Below, piece after piece: positions 1 through 8,290 of a DNA stretch of 38,730 bases. The translations under genes and the position numbers were made by a program. Position 1 is the first letter of the stretch, and each line of letters begins with the position of its first letter. The notes beneath the pieces were generated by a model. It did not search any database and was not told the DNA's origin. It worked only from the letters and a program-made list of their open reading frames with translations. The DNA comes from Thiobacillus sp. (lineage in GTDB: Bacteria > Pseudomonadota > Gammaproteobacteria > Burkholderiales > Thiobacillaceae). The stretch is taken from positions 1 through 38,730 of the forward strand of contig JANJXF010000051.1 of NCBI GenBank assembly GCA_024709165.1, written 5' to 3'.

Positions 1-348
1 GCGCGGCGGCGTCTGTATCTCAGCCACGCGCAGTCGCGCATGCTGCACGGCCAGGTGCGCTACGGCTTCGCATCGCGCTTTCTCGCCGAACTGCCCGCTG
101 CCGTGCTGCTGCCGCTGAACCGCCGCAGCGCCACCCGCGACACTCCTGCGCCGCCGGCCCCCCGTGCAGCGCCGGTTGGCCACGGCACCGGCTATCGCGT
201 CGGGCAGAGCGTCGCGCACGCCAAATTCGGCACCGGCATCATCATCGATTTCGAGGGACGCGGCCCCGACGCGCGGGTGCAGGTGAAGTTCGGCAACGCC
301 GGCACCAAGTGGCTGGCGCTCGCTTACGCGAAGTTGTCGCCGGCCTGA
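1..348 (+). CDS. uvrD: DNA helicase II (UvrD), C-terminal end only
   Basis: The reading frame is open from base 1 and stops at 348, so only about the last 115 residues are present and the start lies upstream of the window. The first residues (RRRLYLSHAQSR) fit the end of the UvrD helicase core, where superfamily I helicases carry a conserved tyrosine/alanine-rich stretch. A proline/alanine linker follows, then the small C-terminal domain with RVGQSVAHAKFGTG and KWLALAYAKL. In UvrD/PcrA this tail is a Tudor-like fold that contacts RNA polymerase. UvrD unwinds DNA in mismatch and nucleotide excision repair. The last 25 bases overlap the end of the opposite-strand membrane-protein gene, so the two genes converge with no terminator space. 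UvrD rather than Rep is favoured because of this C-terminal tail. Confidence 0.88.
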   Translation, partial: ARRRLYLSHAQSRMLHGQVRYGFASRFLAELPAAVLLPLNRRSATRDTPAPPAPRAAPVGHGTGYRVGQSVAHAKFGTGIIIDFEGRGPDARVQVKFGNAGTKWLALAYAKLSPA

Positions 349-1097
349 GGCGCCGGCTTCGTCTCGTCCGACCACACCGCAAAAATCGCCTGGTAGGAGG
401 CATACAGCGAGCCGAACAGCACCGGCATCGCCACCAGCAGGCCCAACATCAGCGGCACCAGCGCCGCGAGGAACAGCACCAGGCCCAGCGCCAGGCCATT
501 GACCAGCAGCGCCGCCCAGTTGCGCAGCACCGCCTTCATGCTCACGCCGAGCGCGGTGGCAGGACGCGCGCCACCGAACAGGATTAGCGCCGGCGCGAAC
601 CAGGTCGCCATCATGAGCGGGGTGAACAGCAGCAGGCCGGTCAGCACCGCGGGTGCCGCCGCGTTCAGCATCGCCTGTATCTGCGTGGGATCCTGCTGTG
701 TGCGCGCCGCGGTGACGAAGGCTTCGGCATCGAACCCCATGTTTTCCATCACCGTGCCGATCAGCAACGCGCCCATGAGCTGCACCGCGCCGATGGTCAT
801 CAGCGGGATCGCCGGGCCACGCACGCCGGCAAGAAAATGCGGCAGTTCGAGGTCCCGACCTTCGTCGAGCGCGCGGTAGGCGGCCATGAATCCTGCCACC
901 ATCAACGGCGAGGCAAGCTCGGACAACGCGCCGCCGAGCTGCGGCACGAGGCCCAGCGCCATTACCATGCCGAACAGCATCGCAAACGCGGCCGAGAGCA
1001 ACAGGGGGTTCTTGCGATACAGCGCGAATCCGCTGCGCACCCATTGCCAACCCTCGCCGGCGGCCACCTTGCGCGGGACGTCCTGCGGCGCCGGCAT
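324..1097 (-). CDS. BPSS1780-family integral membrane protein
   Basis: A protein of 257 residues with several long hydrophobic segments (for example LLLSAAFAMLFGMVMALGLV and the Leu/Val-rich run before the C-terminus), so an inner-membrane protein with about five or six helices. It matches my memory of the BPSS1780 family, which is common in Betaproteobacteria and has no assigned biochemical role. The start is taken at 1097 (MPAPQDVPRK), not at an ATG 21 bases upstream: here the ATG shares one base with the TGA of the upstream DUF2782 gene (TGATG) and has AAGGA at a good distance. This arrangement suggests translational coupling. Its 3' end overlaps the end of uvrD by 25 bases on the other strand. 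Confidence 0.75.
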   Translation of the reverse strand: MPAPQDVPRKVAAGEGWQWVRSGFALYRKNPLLLSAAFAMLFGMVMALGLVPQLGGALSELASPLMVAGFMAAYRALDEGRDLELPHFLAGVRGPAIPLMTIGAVQLMGALLIGTVMENMGFDAEAFVTAARTQQDPTQIQAMLNAAAPAVLTGLLLFTPLMMATWFAPALILFGGARPATALGVSMKAVLRNWAALLVNGLALGLVLFLAALVPLMLGLLVAMPVLFGSLYASYQAIFAVWSDETKPAPQAGDNFA

Positions 1098-1420
1098 CAG
1101 AATTCCTTGATCACCCACATCGGCGGGCGCATCCCGGAATCGAGGCTCTCCTGGCGCGCGAACTGCCCATCGCCGCGGTTATCGATGAGGTAGTACGGCT
1201 TGCCGGCGCGCGGGATGACCTTCAGCATGTAAAGTTTGCCGTTGGCGCGATACTCGATCACCCGTCCCTGCGGACTCGGCTTGATCGTCACTGCCGGCGC
1301 ATCCTCCGGCCCCGGCGGGCCGTCGGGTACCGGCTTGAGATCGGGCGGACGGTCGGAAGGCGCTGCGGCGACCACCGCAGCGCTCAGCAACAGGGCCAGC
1401 AGCAAGGCAACATTGCGCAT
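1097..1420 (-). CDS. DUF2782 small exported protein
   Basis: A protein of 107 residues beginning with a signal peptide (MRNVALLLALLLSAAVVAAA). The mature part is short and rich in proline and charged residues, then has EYRANGKLYMLKVIPRAGKP and ends with MWVIKEF. This pattern fits DUF2782, a small periplasmic family of Beta- and Gammaproteobacteria with unknown function, often found near polA or homoserine kinase. The start at 1420 is preferred over an ATG eight codons upstream because it begins the signal peptide directly and has GTGGAG about eight bases before it. It follows the LOG gene by 20 bases and overlaps the next gene by one base, so the three genes look like one leftward transcript. 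Confidence 0.72.
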   Translation of the reverse strand: MRNVALLLALLLSAAVVAAAPSDRPPDLKPVPDGPPGPEDAPAVTIKPSPQGRVIEYRANGKLYMLKVIPRAGKPYYLIDNRGDGQFARQESLDSGMRPPMWVIKEF

Positions 1421-1440
1421 GAGAAACTCCACTTGCAGGT

Positions 1441-2169
1441 TCAAAGATTGAGCTGGATTTCGCGCTCGGCCATCGACGGCATGAAGCCGCGTTTTTCATA
1501 ATGGCTGAAGATGACGTCGGCCACTTCTTCCGGGCGGTCGATGATGCGCATGAGGTCGACATCCTCCGGCGAGATCATGCCCTCGCTCACCAGGCGGTCC
1601 TTCACCCACTCCGCGAGCCCGGCCCAGAAGCCCGACCCGACCAGGATGATGGGGATGGGCGCGATCTTGCCGGTCTGCACCAGGGTGAGCGCCTCGAACA
1701 GTTCGTCCATCGTGCCGAACCCGCCGGGCATGACGACATAGGCGGCGGTGAACTTGACGAACATGACCTTGCGCGCGAAGAAGTGGCGGAAAGTCTGGCT
1801 GATGTCCTGGTAGGGGTTGGCGCTCTGTTCATGCGGCAACTGGATGTTGAGTCCGACGCTGGGAGACTTGCCGAAGTATGCGCCCTTGTTGGCGGCTTCC
1901 ATGATGCCCGGGCCGCCGCCGGAAATCACCGAGAAACCCGCATCGGACAGTTTGCGCGCGATGTCTTCGGTCAGCATGTAGTAGGCATGATCGGGCGGCG
2001 TGCGCGCGCTGCCGAAAATCGACACCGCGGGACGGATCGGCGCCAGGCGTTCCGTCGCCTCGACGAACTCTGCCATAATCTCCAGCATCCGCCACGACTC
2101 GCGTGCGGAGTAGCCGATCTCGGCGATGCGCCCCGGGTCTGACAGGGGGGGCAATTTATCCAGGTGCAT
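1441..2169 (-). CDS. LOG family (TIGR00730) nucleoside 5'-monophosphate phosphoribohydrolase
   Basis: A protein of 242 residues with a Rossmann fold. It carries the two diagnostic motifs of the LOG family: GGGPGIMEAANKGA (about residues 84-97) and PGGFGTMDE (148-156). The latter has the glycines that bind phosphate and the acidic pair that helps cleave the N-glycosidic bond. Family members release free base from cytokinin riboside monophosphates or AMP. In bacteria outside plant contact the natural substrate is often uncertain. The N-terminal 25-30 residues before ESWRMLEIMAEF are typical of the longer bacterial form. Its ATG overlaps the polA ATG in the palindrome CATG (2167-2170), so the two genes diverge with no space between them. 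It heads the leftward LOG, DUF2782, BPSS1780 set. Confidence 0.85.
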   Translation of the reverse strand: MHLDKLPPLSDPGRIAEIGYSARESWRMLEIMAEFVEATERLAPIRPAVSIFGSARTPPDHAYYMLTEDIARKLSDAGFSVISGGGPGIMEAANKGAYFGKSPSVGLNIQLPHEQSANPYQDISQTFRHFFARKVMFVKFTAAYVVMPGGFGTMDELFEALTLVQTGKIAPIPIILVGSGFWAGLAEWVKDRLVSEGMISPEDVDLMRIIDRPEEVADVIFSHYEKRGFMPSMAEREIQLNL

Positions 2170-4885
2170 GCTTGAACGCCTCGTGAACGATTCTGCAAAA
2201 ACGCTGTTGCTGGTGGACGGCTCGTCCTATCTCTACCGCGCCTTTCACGCCCTGCCTGACCTGCGCAACGCGGCGGGCGAACCAACCAACGCGATGAAGG
2301 GCGTGCTGGCGATGCTGCGCCGGCTGCAGAAGGACTACGCCGCCGATTATATCGCCTGCGTGTTCGACGCGAAGGGCAAAACCTTCCGCGACGCGCTCTA
2401 TCCCGACTACAAGGCGCATCGTCCGCCGATGCCCGACGACCTGGCGCAGCAGATCGCCCCGCTCTACGACATGATCCGCGCCGACGGCTGGCCGCTGGTG
2501 GTCGTCGAGGGCGTCGAGGCGGACGACGTCATCGGCACGCTGGTGCGCCACGCCACGGCGCGCGGGGTGCGCAGCATCGTCTCCACCGGCGACAAGGACA
2601 TGGCGCAGCTGGTCGACGATCACGTCACCCTGGTCAACACCATGAATGAGGAGACGCTCGACGCATCCGGCGTCGCCGCCAAATTCGGTGTGCCGCCGGC
2701 GCGCATCGTCGACTATCTCACGCTGGTGGGCGACAGCGTCGACAACGTGCCCGGCGTCGCCAAGTGCGGCCCCAAGACGGCGGCGAAATGGCTGGGCGAA
2801 TACGGCACGCTCGACGCGCTGCTGGCGCACGCGGATACGGTCAAGGGCGTGGTCGGCGAGAACCTGCGCAGTGCACGCGGCTGGCTACCGCAGGCGCGCG
2901 TGCTCGTCACCATCAAGACCGACGTCGAACTGCCCTTCGATTTCGACGATCTGGTGCAGAAGCCGCGCGACACCGAGGCGCTGCGCGCGCTGTTCGAGCG
3001 CTACGAATTCCGCACCTGGTTGCGCGAGCTCGACACCGCCACACCCGCAACGCCCGAGCAGGACCGCAGCGGGTTGCACCGCGCGCACTACGAAACCCTC
3101 CTCGACACCGCCAGCCTGGACGTCTGGATCGCCCGGCTCGAAGCTGCGCCGGCTTTCGCCTTCGACACCGAAACGACCGCACTCAACCCGATGCAGGCGC
3201 AACTGGTCGGCCTGTCCTTCGCCGTCGCGCCGGGTGCGGCCGCCTACGTGCCGCTCGCCCATCATTACGCCGGCGCGCCGACGCAGCTTGGCCGCGACGC
3301 GGTGCTGGCAAGGCTCAAACCGCTGCTGGAAGCGCGCGACGCGAAAATCGTCGGCCAGCACCTCAAGTACGATCGCCACATCCTCGCGCACTACGGCATC
3401 ACGCTCGGCGGCGTCGCCGACGACACCCTGTTGCAGTCCTACGTGCTGGAGGCACACCAGCCGCACGAGCTCGGCAGCCTGGCCACGCGCCACCTGGATC
3501 TTGCGACACTCAGCTACGACGACGTCACCGGCAAGGGTGCCGCGCGCATCGGCTTCGAGCAGGTCGAGATTGCGCGCGCCACCGAGTACGCGGCGGAGGA
3601 CGCCGACGTCACCCTGCGCGTGCGCGACGCGCTGGCGCCGCGCATCGCCGCGTCCGACAGGCTGGAATTCGTGTATCGGCAGATCGAGCTGCCGGTGGCG
3701 GACATCCTCTTCCGCATGGAACGTGCCGGTGTGCTGCTCGACCGCACGTTGCTCGCGGTGCAGAGCGGCGAACTCGGCATGAAGATGCTGGCGCTGGAAC
3801 AGCGCGCCTTCCAGGAAGCGGGGCAGCCGTTCAACCTCGGCTCACCCAGGCAGATCGGCGACATCCTGTTCGTGCAAAAGGGTCTGCCGGTCATCAAGAA
3901 GACGCCCGGCGGCGCCCCGTCCACCGACGAGGAGACGCTGGAACAGCTCGCCCTCGACCACCCGATCGCACGCGCCATCCTCGACTACCGCGCACTGGCC
4001 AAGCTGAAGTCGACCTACACCGACAAGCTGCCGCAGATGATCGATCCCACGACCGGGCGCGTGCACACCAGTTACTCGCAGGCGACCGCGGTCACCGGCC
4101 GCCTGGCGAGCTCGGAGCCCAACCTGCAGAACATTCCCGCGCGCACCGCCGAGGGGCGCCGCATCCGCGAGGCATTCATCGCGCCGCCCGGCCATCTGCT
4201 GGTGTCCGCCGACTATTCGCAGATCGAGCTGCGCATCATGGCGCACCTGTCGGACGACGCGGGTCTTTTGACCGCCTTCGCCGAGGACCGGGACATCCAT
4301 GCCGCCACCGCCGCCGAAGTGTTCGGCGTGCCGCTCGACGCAGTCAGCACCGAGCAGCGGCGCATGGCCAAGGTGATCAATTTCGGCCTCATCTACGGCA
4401 TGTCGGCGTTCGGCCTCGCCGCGCAGCTCAATCTCGAACGCGCCGCGGCGCAGGCGTATATCGACCGCTATTTCACGCGCTATCCGGGGGTTGCCGATTA
4501 CATGCAGCGCACGCGCGAAGCCGCACGCAGCCAGGGCTACGTCGAGACCGTGTTCGGCCGCCGCCTGTACCTGCCCGAGATCAACGCAAAAAATCCGCAG
4601 CGCCGCCAGGGCGCCGAGCGCGCCGCGATCAACGCGCCGATGCAGGGCACTGCGGCGGATCTCATCAAGCTCGCGATGATCGCGGTACAGCGCCGGATCG
4701 ACACGGAACGGCTCGGCAGCCGCCTGTTGCTGCAGGTACACGACGAACTCGTGCTCGAAGTGCCGGAAGGCGAGCTCGGCCGCGTGCGTGCCGAACTGCC
4801 GGCGTTGATGTGCGAGGTCGCCACCCTGAAGGTGCCGCTTCGTGTCGGCATCGGCGCCGGGCGCAACTGGGAAGCGGCGCACTGA
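2168..4885 (+). CDS. polA: DNA polymerase I
   Basis: A protein of 905 residues, close to the 928 of E. coli Pol I. The order of domains is normal. The N-terminal 5'-3' exonuclease starts at TLLLVDGSSYLYRAFHAL and has the acidic EADDVIGTL and STGDKDMAQLV motifs. The 3'-5' proofreading domain keeps FDTETT (Asp333, Glu335), so it is probably active. The polymerase domain has motif A DYSQIELRI (Asp682), the O-helix RRMAKVINFGLIYG and motif C HDELVLE (Asp859). Function: gap filling and RNA-primer removal in replication and repair. I chose the ATG at 2168. The frame is open 14 codons further upstream, but that part lies inside the opposite LOG gene and lacks family similarity. The Shine-Dalgarno (CCAGGTGC) is weak. 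Confidence 0.95.
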   Translation: MLERLVNDSAKTLLLVDGSSYLYRAFHALPDLRNAAGEPTNAMKGVLAMLRRLQKDYAADYIACVFDAKGKTFRDALYPDYKAHRPPMPDDLAQQIAPLYDMIRADGWPLVVVEGVEADDVIGTLVRHATARGVRSIVSTGDKDMAQLVDDHVTLVNTMNEETLDASGVAAKFGVPPARIVDYLTLVGDSVDNVPGVAKCGPKTAAKWLGEYGTLDALLAHADTVKGVVGENLRSARGWLPQARVLVTIKTDVELPFDFDDLVQKPRDTEALRALFERYEFRTWLRELDTATPATPEQDRSGLHRAHYETLLDTASLDVWIARLEAAPAFAFDTETTALNPMQAQLVGLSFAVAPGAAAYVPLAHHYAGAPTQLGRDAVLARLKPLLEARDAKIVGQHLKYDRHILAHYGITLGGVADDTLLQSYVLEAHQPHELGSLATRHLDLATLSYDDVTGKGAARIGFEQVEIARATEYAAEDADVTLRVRDALAPRIAASDRLEFVYRQIELPVADILFRMERAGVLLDRTLLAVQSGELGMKMLALEQRAFQEAGQPFNLGSPRQIGDILFVQKGLPVIKKTPGGAPSTDEETLEQLALDHPIARAILDYRALAKLKSTYTDKLPQMIDPTTGRVHTSYSQATAVTGRLASSEPNLQNIPARTAEGRRIREAFIAPPGHLLVSADYSQIELRIMAHLSDDAGLLTAFAEDRDIHAATAAEVFGVPLDAVSTEQRRMAKVINFGLIYGMSAFGLAAQLNLERAAAQAYIDRYFTRYPGVADYMQRTREAARSQGYVETVFGRRLYLPEINAKNPQRRQGAERAAINAPMQGTAADLIKLAMIAVQRRIDTERLGSRLLLQVHDELVLEVPEGELGRVRAELPALMCEVATLKVPLRVGIGAGRNWEAAH

Positions 4886-4929
4886 CGGGCGCTCCACCGC
4901 GAAGCGCGCATCCGCTCGCACCCAAAAGG

Positions 4930-4953
4930 AAACGGGCGCCGAGGCGCCCGTTT
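4930..4953 (-). terminator. Hairpin terminator between convergent polA and the OmpA-family gene
   Basis: A perfect inverted repeat with 11-base arms (AAACGGGCGCC and its complement) around GA. On the minus strand it is followed by TTTCCTTTT, a fair U-tract, so it best serves the leftward OmpA-type gene that ends 19 bases away. On the plus strand it is followed by CGTCGCTG, so for polA it would be a weaker stop. Confidence 0.75.
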
Positions 4954-4972
4954 CGTCGCTGCGTCGACCCGC

Positions 4973-6244
4973 TTACTGCTGCGGGACCAGCTCGACGCGG
5001 CGGTTCTTCGCGCGGCTTTCCGCGCTGTCATTGTCGGCGATCGGACGGGATTCGCCGTAGCCCTTGGCGCTGAGACGTTCCGCGGCGACGCCCTTGCCGA
5101 CGAGATAGGCACGCACGGCCTCGGCACGGCGCTGCGACAGCTTCTCGTTGTAGGCGTCGGAATTGACCGAGTCGGTGTGCCCGGCCACCTCGACCTTGAC
5201 CTCACCCCATTCCTTGAGGGTGGCGGCGGCCTGATCGAGAACCGCGGTCGCGTCCGCACGCAGCTCGGCGCTGTCATTGTCGAAATTGACGCCTTCGAGA
5301 ACGAGCTTTTTCGGCAGGGGCGCGGGCTCCTCGACCTTCGGCGGGCAACCATCGGCGGTGCCGGGGGCGGGCACCGTCGGGCACTTGTCTGCCGCATCGG
5401 GAATACCGTCGCCATCGCCATCCGGCGGGCAGCCGTCCGCAGTACCCGGCGCCGGCACCGTGGGGCACTTGTCCTTGTAATCCGGGATGCCGTCGCCGTC
5501 GCTGTCCGGCGGGCAGCCCCTGGCGTCGACTTTCACGCCGGCGGGGGTGTCGGGGCACTGGTCGAGGCCGTCGAACACGCCATCATTGTCGCTGTCCAGC
5601 GGACACCCCTTGCTGTCGACCTTGGCCCCCTTGGGCGTGTTGGGACACTGGTCGAGGCGGTTGGACACGCCGTCGCCGTCGGTATCGGCGGGCGCGCCAA
5701 GGCCCCAGGAATAGCCCAGCAGTGCCTGCACATTGCTCAAGCCGCCACCGGGCAGGCTGCTGTTGCCGAACGACTGGTCGGCGCGCAACTCCCAGCGGAA
5801 CGCGTCGTTCACACCGACCGCCCAGTCCTGGCCGACACCGAGCGAGGCCAGGGGGCGCGTGAAATCGGGGCCGCTGTCGGTGTTGACGTTCATCAGCCCA
5901 AGGCCGCCCGAAAGGAACCAGTTGTAGCGCTGCTGGCGGGAGATCAGCCACTCCAGGCCACCGCGCAGCGTGGTCGCATCGGCATCGCCGACACCGGCCG
6001 CGTTGCCGTCATACGGCCCATAGACGAGGTCGCCAAAGAAATTGACATCCTCGCGCAGACGCTGGCCATAGCGCAGGCCGAACAGCGGATTGACCTCGCC
6101 GTCCTTGCTGCCGACCAGGTCTCCGTCGGCCCAGCCGCCGCCCAGCAGCAGCCCCAGGCTGCGCTCGGGCATTTCTGCGGCCCCTGCGCTACCCGCCGCG
6201 GCGAAGAGCGCGACGAGCACGCTCATGCGACATGCGTGTTTCAT
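4973..6244 (-). CDS. OmpA-family outer-membrane protein with thrombospondin type 3 repeats
   Basis: A protein of 423 residues. It has a signal peptide (about residues 1-23, ending AGSAGAA), then an N-terminal part of about 170 residues with alternating polar and aromatic residues that fits an eight-stranded barrel. Four calcium-binding thrombospondin type 3 repeats follow (motifs such as DTDGDGVSNRLDQCP and DSDGDGIPDYKDKCP). The C-terminal OmpA/MotB domain begins near VNFDNDSAELR and has the peptidoglycan-binding signature GHTDSVNSDAYNEKLSQRRA and ends with AKNRRVEL. It should anchor the outer membrane to peptidoglycan, with a calcium-stiffened spacer. GGGAG nine bases before the ATG supports the start. 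A possible -10 box (TAGAAT on the minus strand, 6310-6315) lies about 66 bases upstream but has no good -35. Confidence 0.88.
   Translation of the reverse strand: MKHACRMSVLVALFAAAGSAGAAEMPERSLGLLLGGGWADGDLVGSKDGEVNPLFGLRYGQRLREDVNFFGDLVYGPYDGNAAGVGDADATTLRGGLEWLISRQQRYNWFLSGGLGLMNVNTDSGPDFTRPLASLGVGQDWAVGVNDAFRWELRADQSFGNSSLPGGGLSNVQALLGYSWGLGAPADTDGDGVSNRLDQCPNTPKGAKVDSKGCPLDSDNDGVFDGLDQCPDTPAGVKVDARGCPPDSDGDGIPDYKDKCPTVPAPGTADGCPPDGDGDGIPDAADKCPTVPAPGTADGCPPKVEEPAPLPKKLVLEGVNFDNDSAELRADATAVLDQAAATLKEWGEVKVEVAGHTDSVNSDAYNEKLSQRRAEAVRAYLVGKGVAAERLSAKGYGESRPIADNDSAESRAKNRRVELVPQQ
5340..5507 (-). repeat. 84-base tandem duplication coding thrombospondin type 3 units
   Basis: Two adjacent 84-base units (5340-5423 and 5424-5507) each encode 28 residues ending CPTVPAPGTADGCPP. 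They differ at a modest number of mostly third-codon positions. They are the two C-terminal calcium-binding repeats of the OmpA-family protein and mark a fairly recent internal duplication. Confidence 0.8.
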
Positions 6245-6415
6245 GTTTCGACTCCCTTGATTTCGACAAATCGGAAAAGATTACGCGGCGCCCGCCGCTC
6301 GAATGACCCGATTCTATCAAGCGGCACGGCGCCGAGGCCCGATGTGCGGCACCACGGCAGCACTGCGGTTGCAGCGGCACAACAGAGGGCTTGACACGGC
6401 ATCCCGCCGCCGAAA

Positions 6416-6838
6416 CTATTTTTTCAGGCTGTCGCGAATCTCACGCAGCAGCACGATGTCCTCCGGCGGCGCGGCGGGGGCTGCGGACGGCGGAGTTTTC
6501 TTCAGGCGATTCAACTGCTTGACCAGAACAAAGACGATGAACGCCAGAATGATGAAATTGAGCAGGATGGTAAGGAAGCTGCCGTAGGCGAACACCGGCA
6601 CGCCAGCCTCTTTCACTGCGGCGAGCGTATTGGCGACGCCTCCCGGAACGACGCCCAGCGGCAAAAACAGATTGGTGAAGTCGAAGCCGCCAAAAATCGC
6701 ACCGACGACCGGCATGATGAGATCGTTGACGATGGATTCGACGATCTTGCCGAATGCGGCGCCGATGATGACGCCCACTGCCAGGTCCATGGCGTTGCCC
6801 TTGACCGCGAATTCCCTGAACTCGGACATGAAGCTCAT
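6416..6838 (-). CDS. mscL: Large-conductance mechanosensitive channel
   Basis: A protein of 140 residues, normal for MscL. The N-terminal amphipathic helix ([19 protein letters not shown]) leads into TM1 ([20 protein letters not shown]), which has the conserved glycine/alanine packing face. A periplasmic loop follows, then TM2 ([20 protein letters not shown]) and a cytoplasmic helix ending [15 protein letters not shown]. It opens under membrane tension to release solutes in hypo-osmotic shock. The ATG at 6838 has GGGGAGGAA about nine bases upstream. A second ATG three codons in is possible but less well placed. It stands alone: the 170-base gap to the OmpA gene on its left holds nothing I can call, and dusB diverges on its right. 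Confidence 0.95.
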   Translation of the reverse strand: MSFMSEFREFAVKGNAMDLAVGVIIGAAFGKIVESIVNDLIMPVVGAIFGGFDFTNLFLPLGVVPGGVANTLAAVKEAGVPVFAYGSFLTILLNFIILAFIVFVLVKQLNRLKKTPPSAAPAAPPEDIVLLREIRDSLKK

Positions 6839-6912
6839 GCGTGCGTTCCTCCCCGGTATTGATCAAGCTTTCCATCATAGGCATGGATCACGACCTGTTC
6901 CAGTCACGGATT

Positions 6913-6947
6913 GTAAATATTCCTGCGGCCGTAAATATTCCCGCGGC
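6913..6947. repeat. Two 17-base direct repeats abutting the dusB-fis promoter
   Basis: GTAAATATTCCTGCGGC (6913-6929) and GTAAATATTCCCGCGGC (6931-6947) differ at one base and lie 18 bases apart, directly upstream of the predicted -35 box at 6948. Each contains the palindrome AATATT, making two AT-rich islands in GC-rich DNA. They could be a protein-binding site or an UP-like element. Confidence 0.7.
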
Positions 6948-6976
6948 TTGGTCGGGCGCGCCGGGAAGGGTAAAAT
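6948..6976 (+). promoter_or_regulatory. Sigma-70-type promoter for dusB-fis
   Basis: TTGGTC (6948-6953), a 17-base spacer and TAAAAT (6971-6976) lie just before the dusB ATG at 6987. A start about seven bases after the -10 box would leave a leader of only a few bases, so the dusB message would be nearly leaderless. There is no good Shine-Dalgarno (CAGCCCCTT precedes the ATG), which fits that. Inferred by eye from consensus match and spacing. Confidence 0.55.
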
Positions 6977-6986
6977 CCAGCCCCTT

Positions 6987-8027
6987 ATGCATATCGGTCC
7001 CCATCGCCTCAAAAACCGCCTGATCGTCGCTCCCATGGCGGGGGTGACCGACCGGCCGTTCCGCCAGCTGTGCAAGCGGCTGGGCGCGGGCATGGCCGTG
7101 TCGGAAATGGTGACCTCGAACTCGCTGCTGTACGGTTCGGCGAAAACCGCGCGGCGCGCCAACCATGACGGCGAGGTCGACCCGATCAGCGTGCAGATCG
7201 CCGGCGCCGACCCGGCGATGCTGGCGCAGGCGGCGCGCCACAACGCCGACCGCGGCGCGCAGATCATCGACATCAACATGGGCTGTCCGGCGAAGAAGGT
7301 GTGCAACGTGATGGCGGGTTCGGCCCTGCTGCAGGACGAAACGCTGGTCGGGCGCATCCTCGACGCCGTGGTGAAAGCAGTGCCCGAGGTGCCGGTGACG
7401 CTGAAAATCCGCACCGGCTGGGACCGCGAACACCGCAACGCGCGCAACATCCTGAAGATCGGTGAGAACGCCGGTGTGCAGGCGCTGGCGATCCACGGCC
7501 GTACCCGCGCCTGCGGCTATACGGGCGAGGCCGAATACGACACGATCAAGGCGGTCAAGGCCGAGGCAAAGATTCCGGTGATCGCCAACGGCGACATCAC
7601 CACGCCGGAAAAGGCGCAGCGCGTGCTCGATTACACCGGCGCCGACGCCATCATGATCGGCCGCGCGGCACAGGGCCGGCCGTGGATCTTCCGCGAGATC
7701 GAGCATTTCCTCGCCACCGGCGAGCATCTGCCCGAGCCGGAAATCGCCGAGATCCACAGCCTGCTGCTCGGCCATCTGCACGACCTGTACGCCTTCTACG
7801 GCGAACTCACCGGCGTGCGCGTGGCGCGCAAGCACATTTCCTGGTACACGAGAGGCCTGGCCGGCAGCAGCGCCTTCCGCCACGCCATGAATCAGTTCGA
7901 CACGGTGGCCGAACAGCTTGCCGTGGTCGACGCGTATTTTGCACAGGCGGCGCGTGCCGACAGCCGGTTGCGCTACGTCACGCCGTCCACGCCAGGCGTA
8001 TCGCCAAACGTGCGACTCGCGGCATGA
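6987..8027 (+). CDS. dusB: tRNA-dihydrouridine synthase B
   Basis: A protein of 346 residues with the FMN TIM-barrel of Dus enzymes. It begins with IGPHRLKNRLIVAPMAGVTD, the usual DusB N-terminus. The catalytic cysteine lies in NMGCPAKKVCN (Cys100). Other family marks are LKIRTGWD, AIHGRTRACGYTG and the phosphate-binding IANGDITTPEKA and GADAIMIGRAAQGRPW. It reduces uridine to dihydrouridine in the D-loop of tRNA. The frame is open far upstream, but only the ATG at 6987 begins at the conserved N-terminus, and the promoter sits right before it. fis follows after 16 bases, the arrangement seen in most Beta- and Gammaproteobacteria. Confidence 0.95.
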   Translation: MHIGPHRLKNRLIVAPMAGVTDRPFRQLCKRLGAGMAVSEMVTSNSLLYGSAKTARRANHDGEVDPISVQIAGADPAMLAQAARHNADRGAQIIDINMGCPAKKVCNVMAGSALLQDETLVGRILDAVVKAVPEVPVTLKIRTGWDREHRNARNILKIGENAGVQALAIHGRTRACGYTGEAEYDTIKAVKAEAKIPVIANGDITTPEKAQRVLDYTGADAIMIGRAAQGRPWIFREIEHFLATGEHLPEPEIAEIHSLLLGHLHDLYAFYGELTGVRVARKHISWYTRGLAGSSAFRHAMNQFDTVAEQLAVVDAYFAQAARADSRLRYVTPSTPGVSPNVRLAA

Positions 8028-8043
8028 ACAGGGGAGTCCAATA

Positions 8044-8283
8044 ATGATCGAAGAAACCGAAATCTCCGCATGCATGCGGCGTTCGCTGAATCGCTACTTC
8101 AAGGACCTCGACGGCGAACCGGCGGGGAGCGTCTACAGCATGGTGCTGAGCGCAGTGGAGAAACCGTTGCTCACCTACATTCTTGACCGCGCCGAAGGCA
8201 ACCAGACGCGCGCCGCCGAAATGCTCGGCATCAACCGCAACACCCTGCGCAAGAAAATGCGCGACCACGGCCTTTCCGATTGA
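8044..8283 (+). CDS. fis: Fis-family DNA-binding protein
   Basis: A protein of 79 residues, shorter than the 98 of E. coli but usual for Betaproteobacteria. The C-terminal half has the Fis helix-turn-helix [20 protein letters not shown]. The N-terminal half, with [15 protein letters not shown], forms the dimer core. Fis bends DNA, organises the nucleoid and activates rRNA promoters during fast growth. The long N-terminal beta-hairpin that contacts Hin/Gin recombinases in E. coli is mostly absent. GGGGAG precedes the ATG by nine bases. It lies between dusB and purH with gaps of 16 and 7 bases, so the three are surely co-transcribed. Confidence 0.93.
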   Translation: MIEETEISACMRRSLNRYFKDLDGEPAGSVYSMVLSAVEKPLLTYILDRAEGNQTRAAEMLGINRNTLRKKMRDHGLSD

Positions 8284-8290
8284 CCCCATC

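Noticed and set aside
2126-2167. Longer polA start 14 codons upstream
   Set aside because: These codons lie inside the LOG gene and show no Pol I similarity; the conserved N-terminus begins shortly after 2168.
6391-6419. TTGACA with a 17-base spacer and AACTAT on the plus strand
   Set aside because: It would drive transcription antisense into mscL, and no gene lies downstream on that strand; the -10 match is weak. Probably chance.
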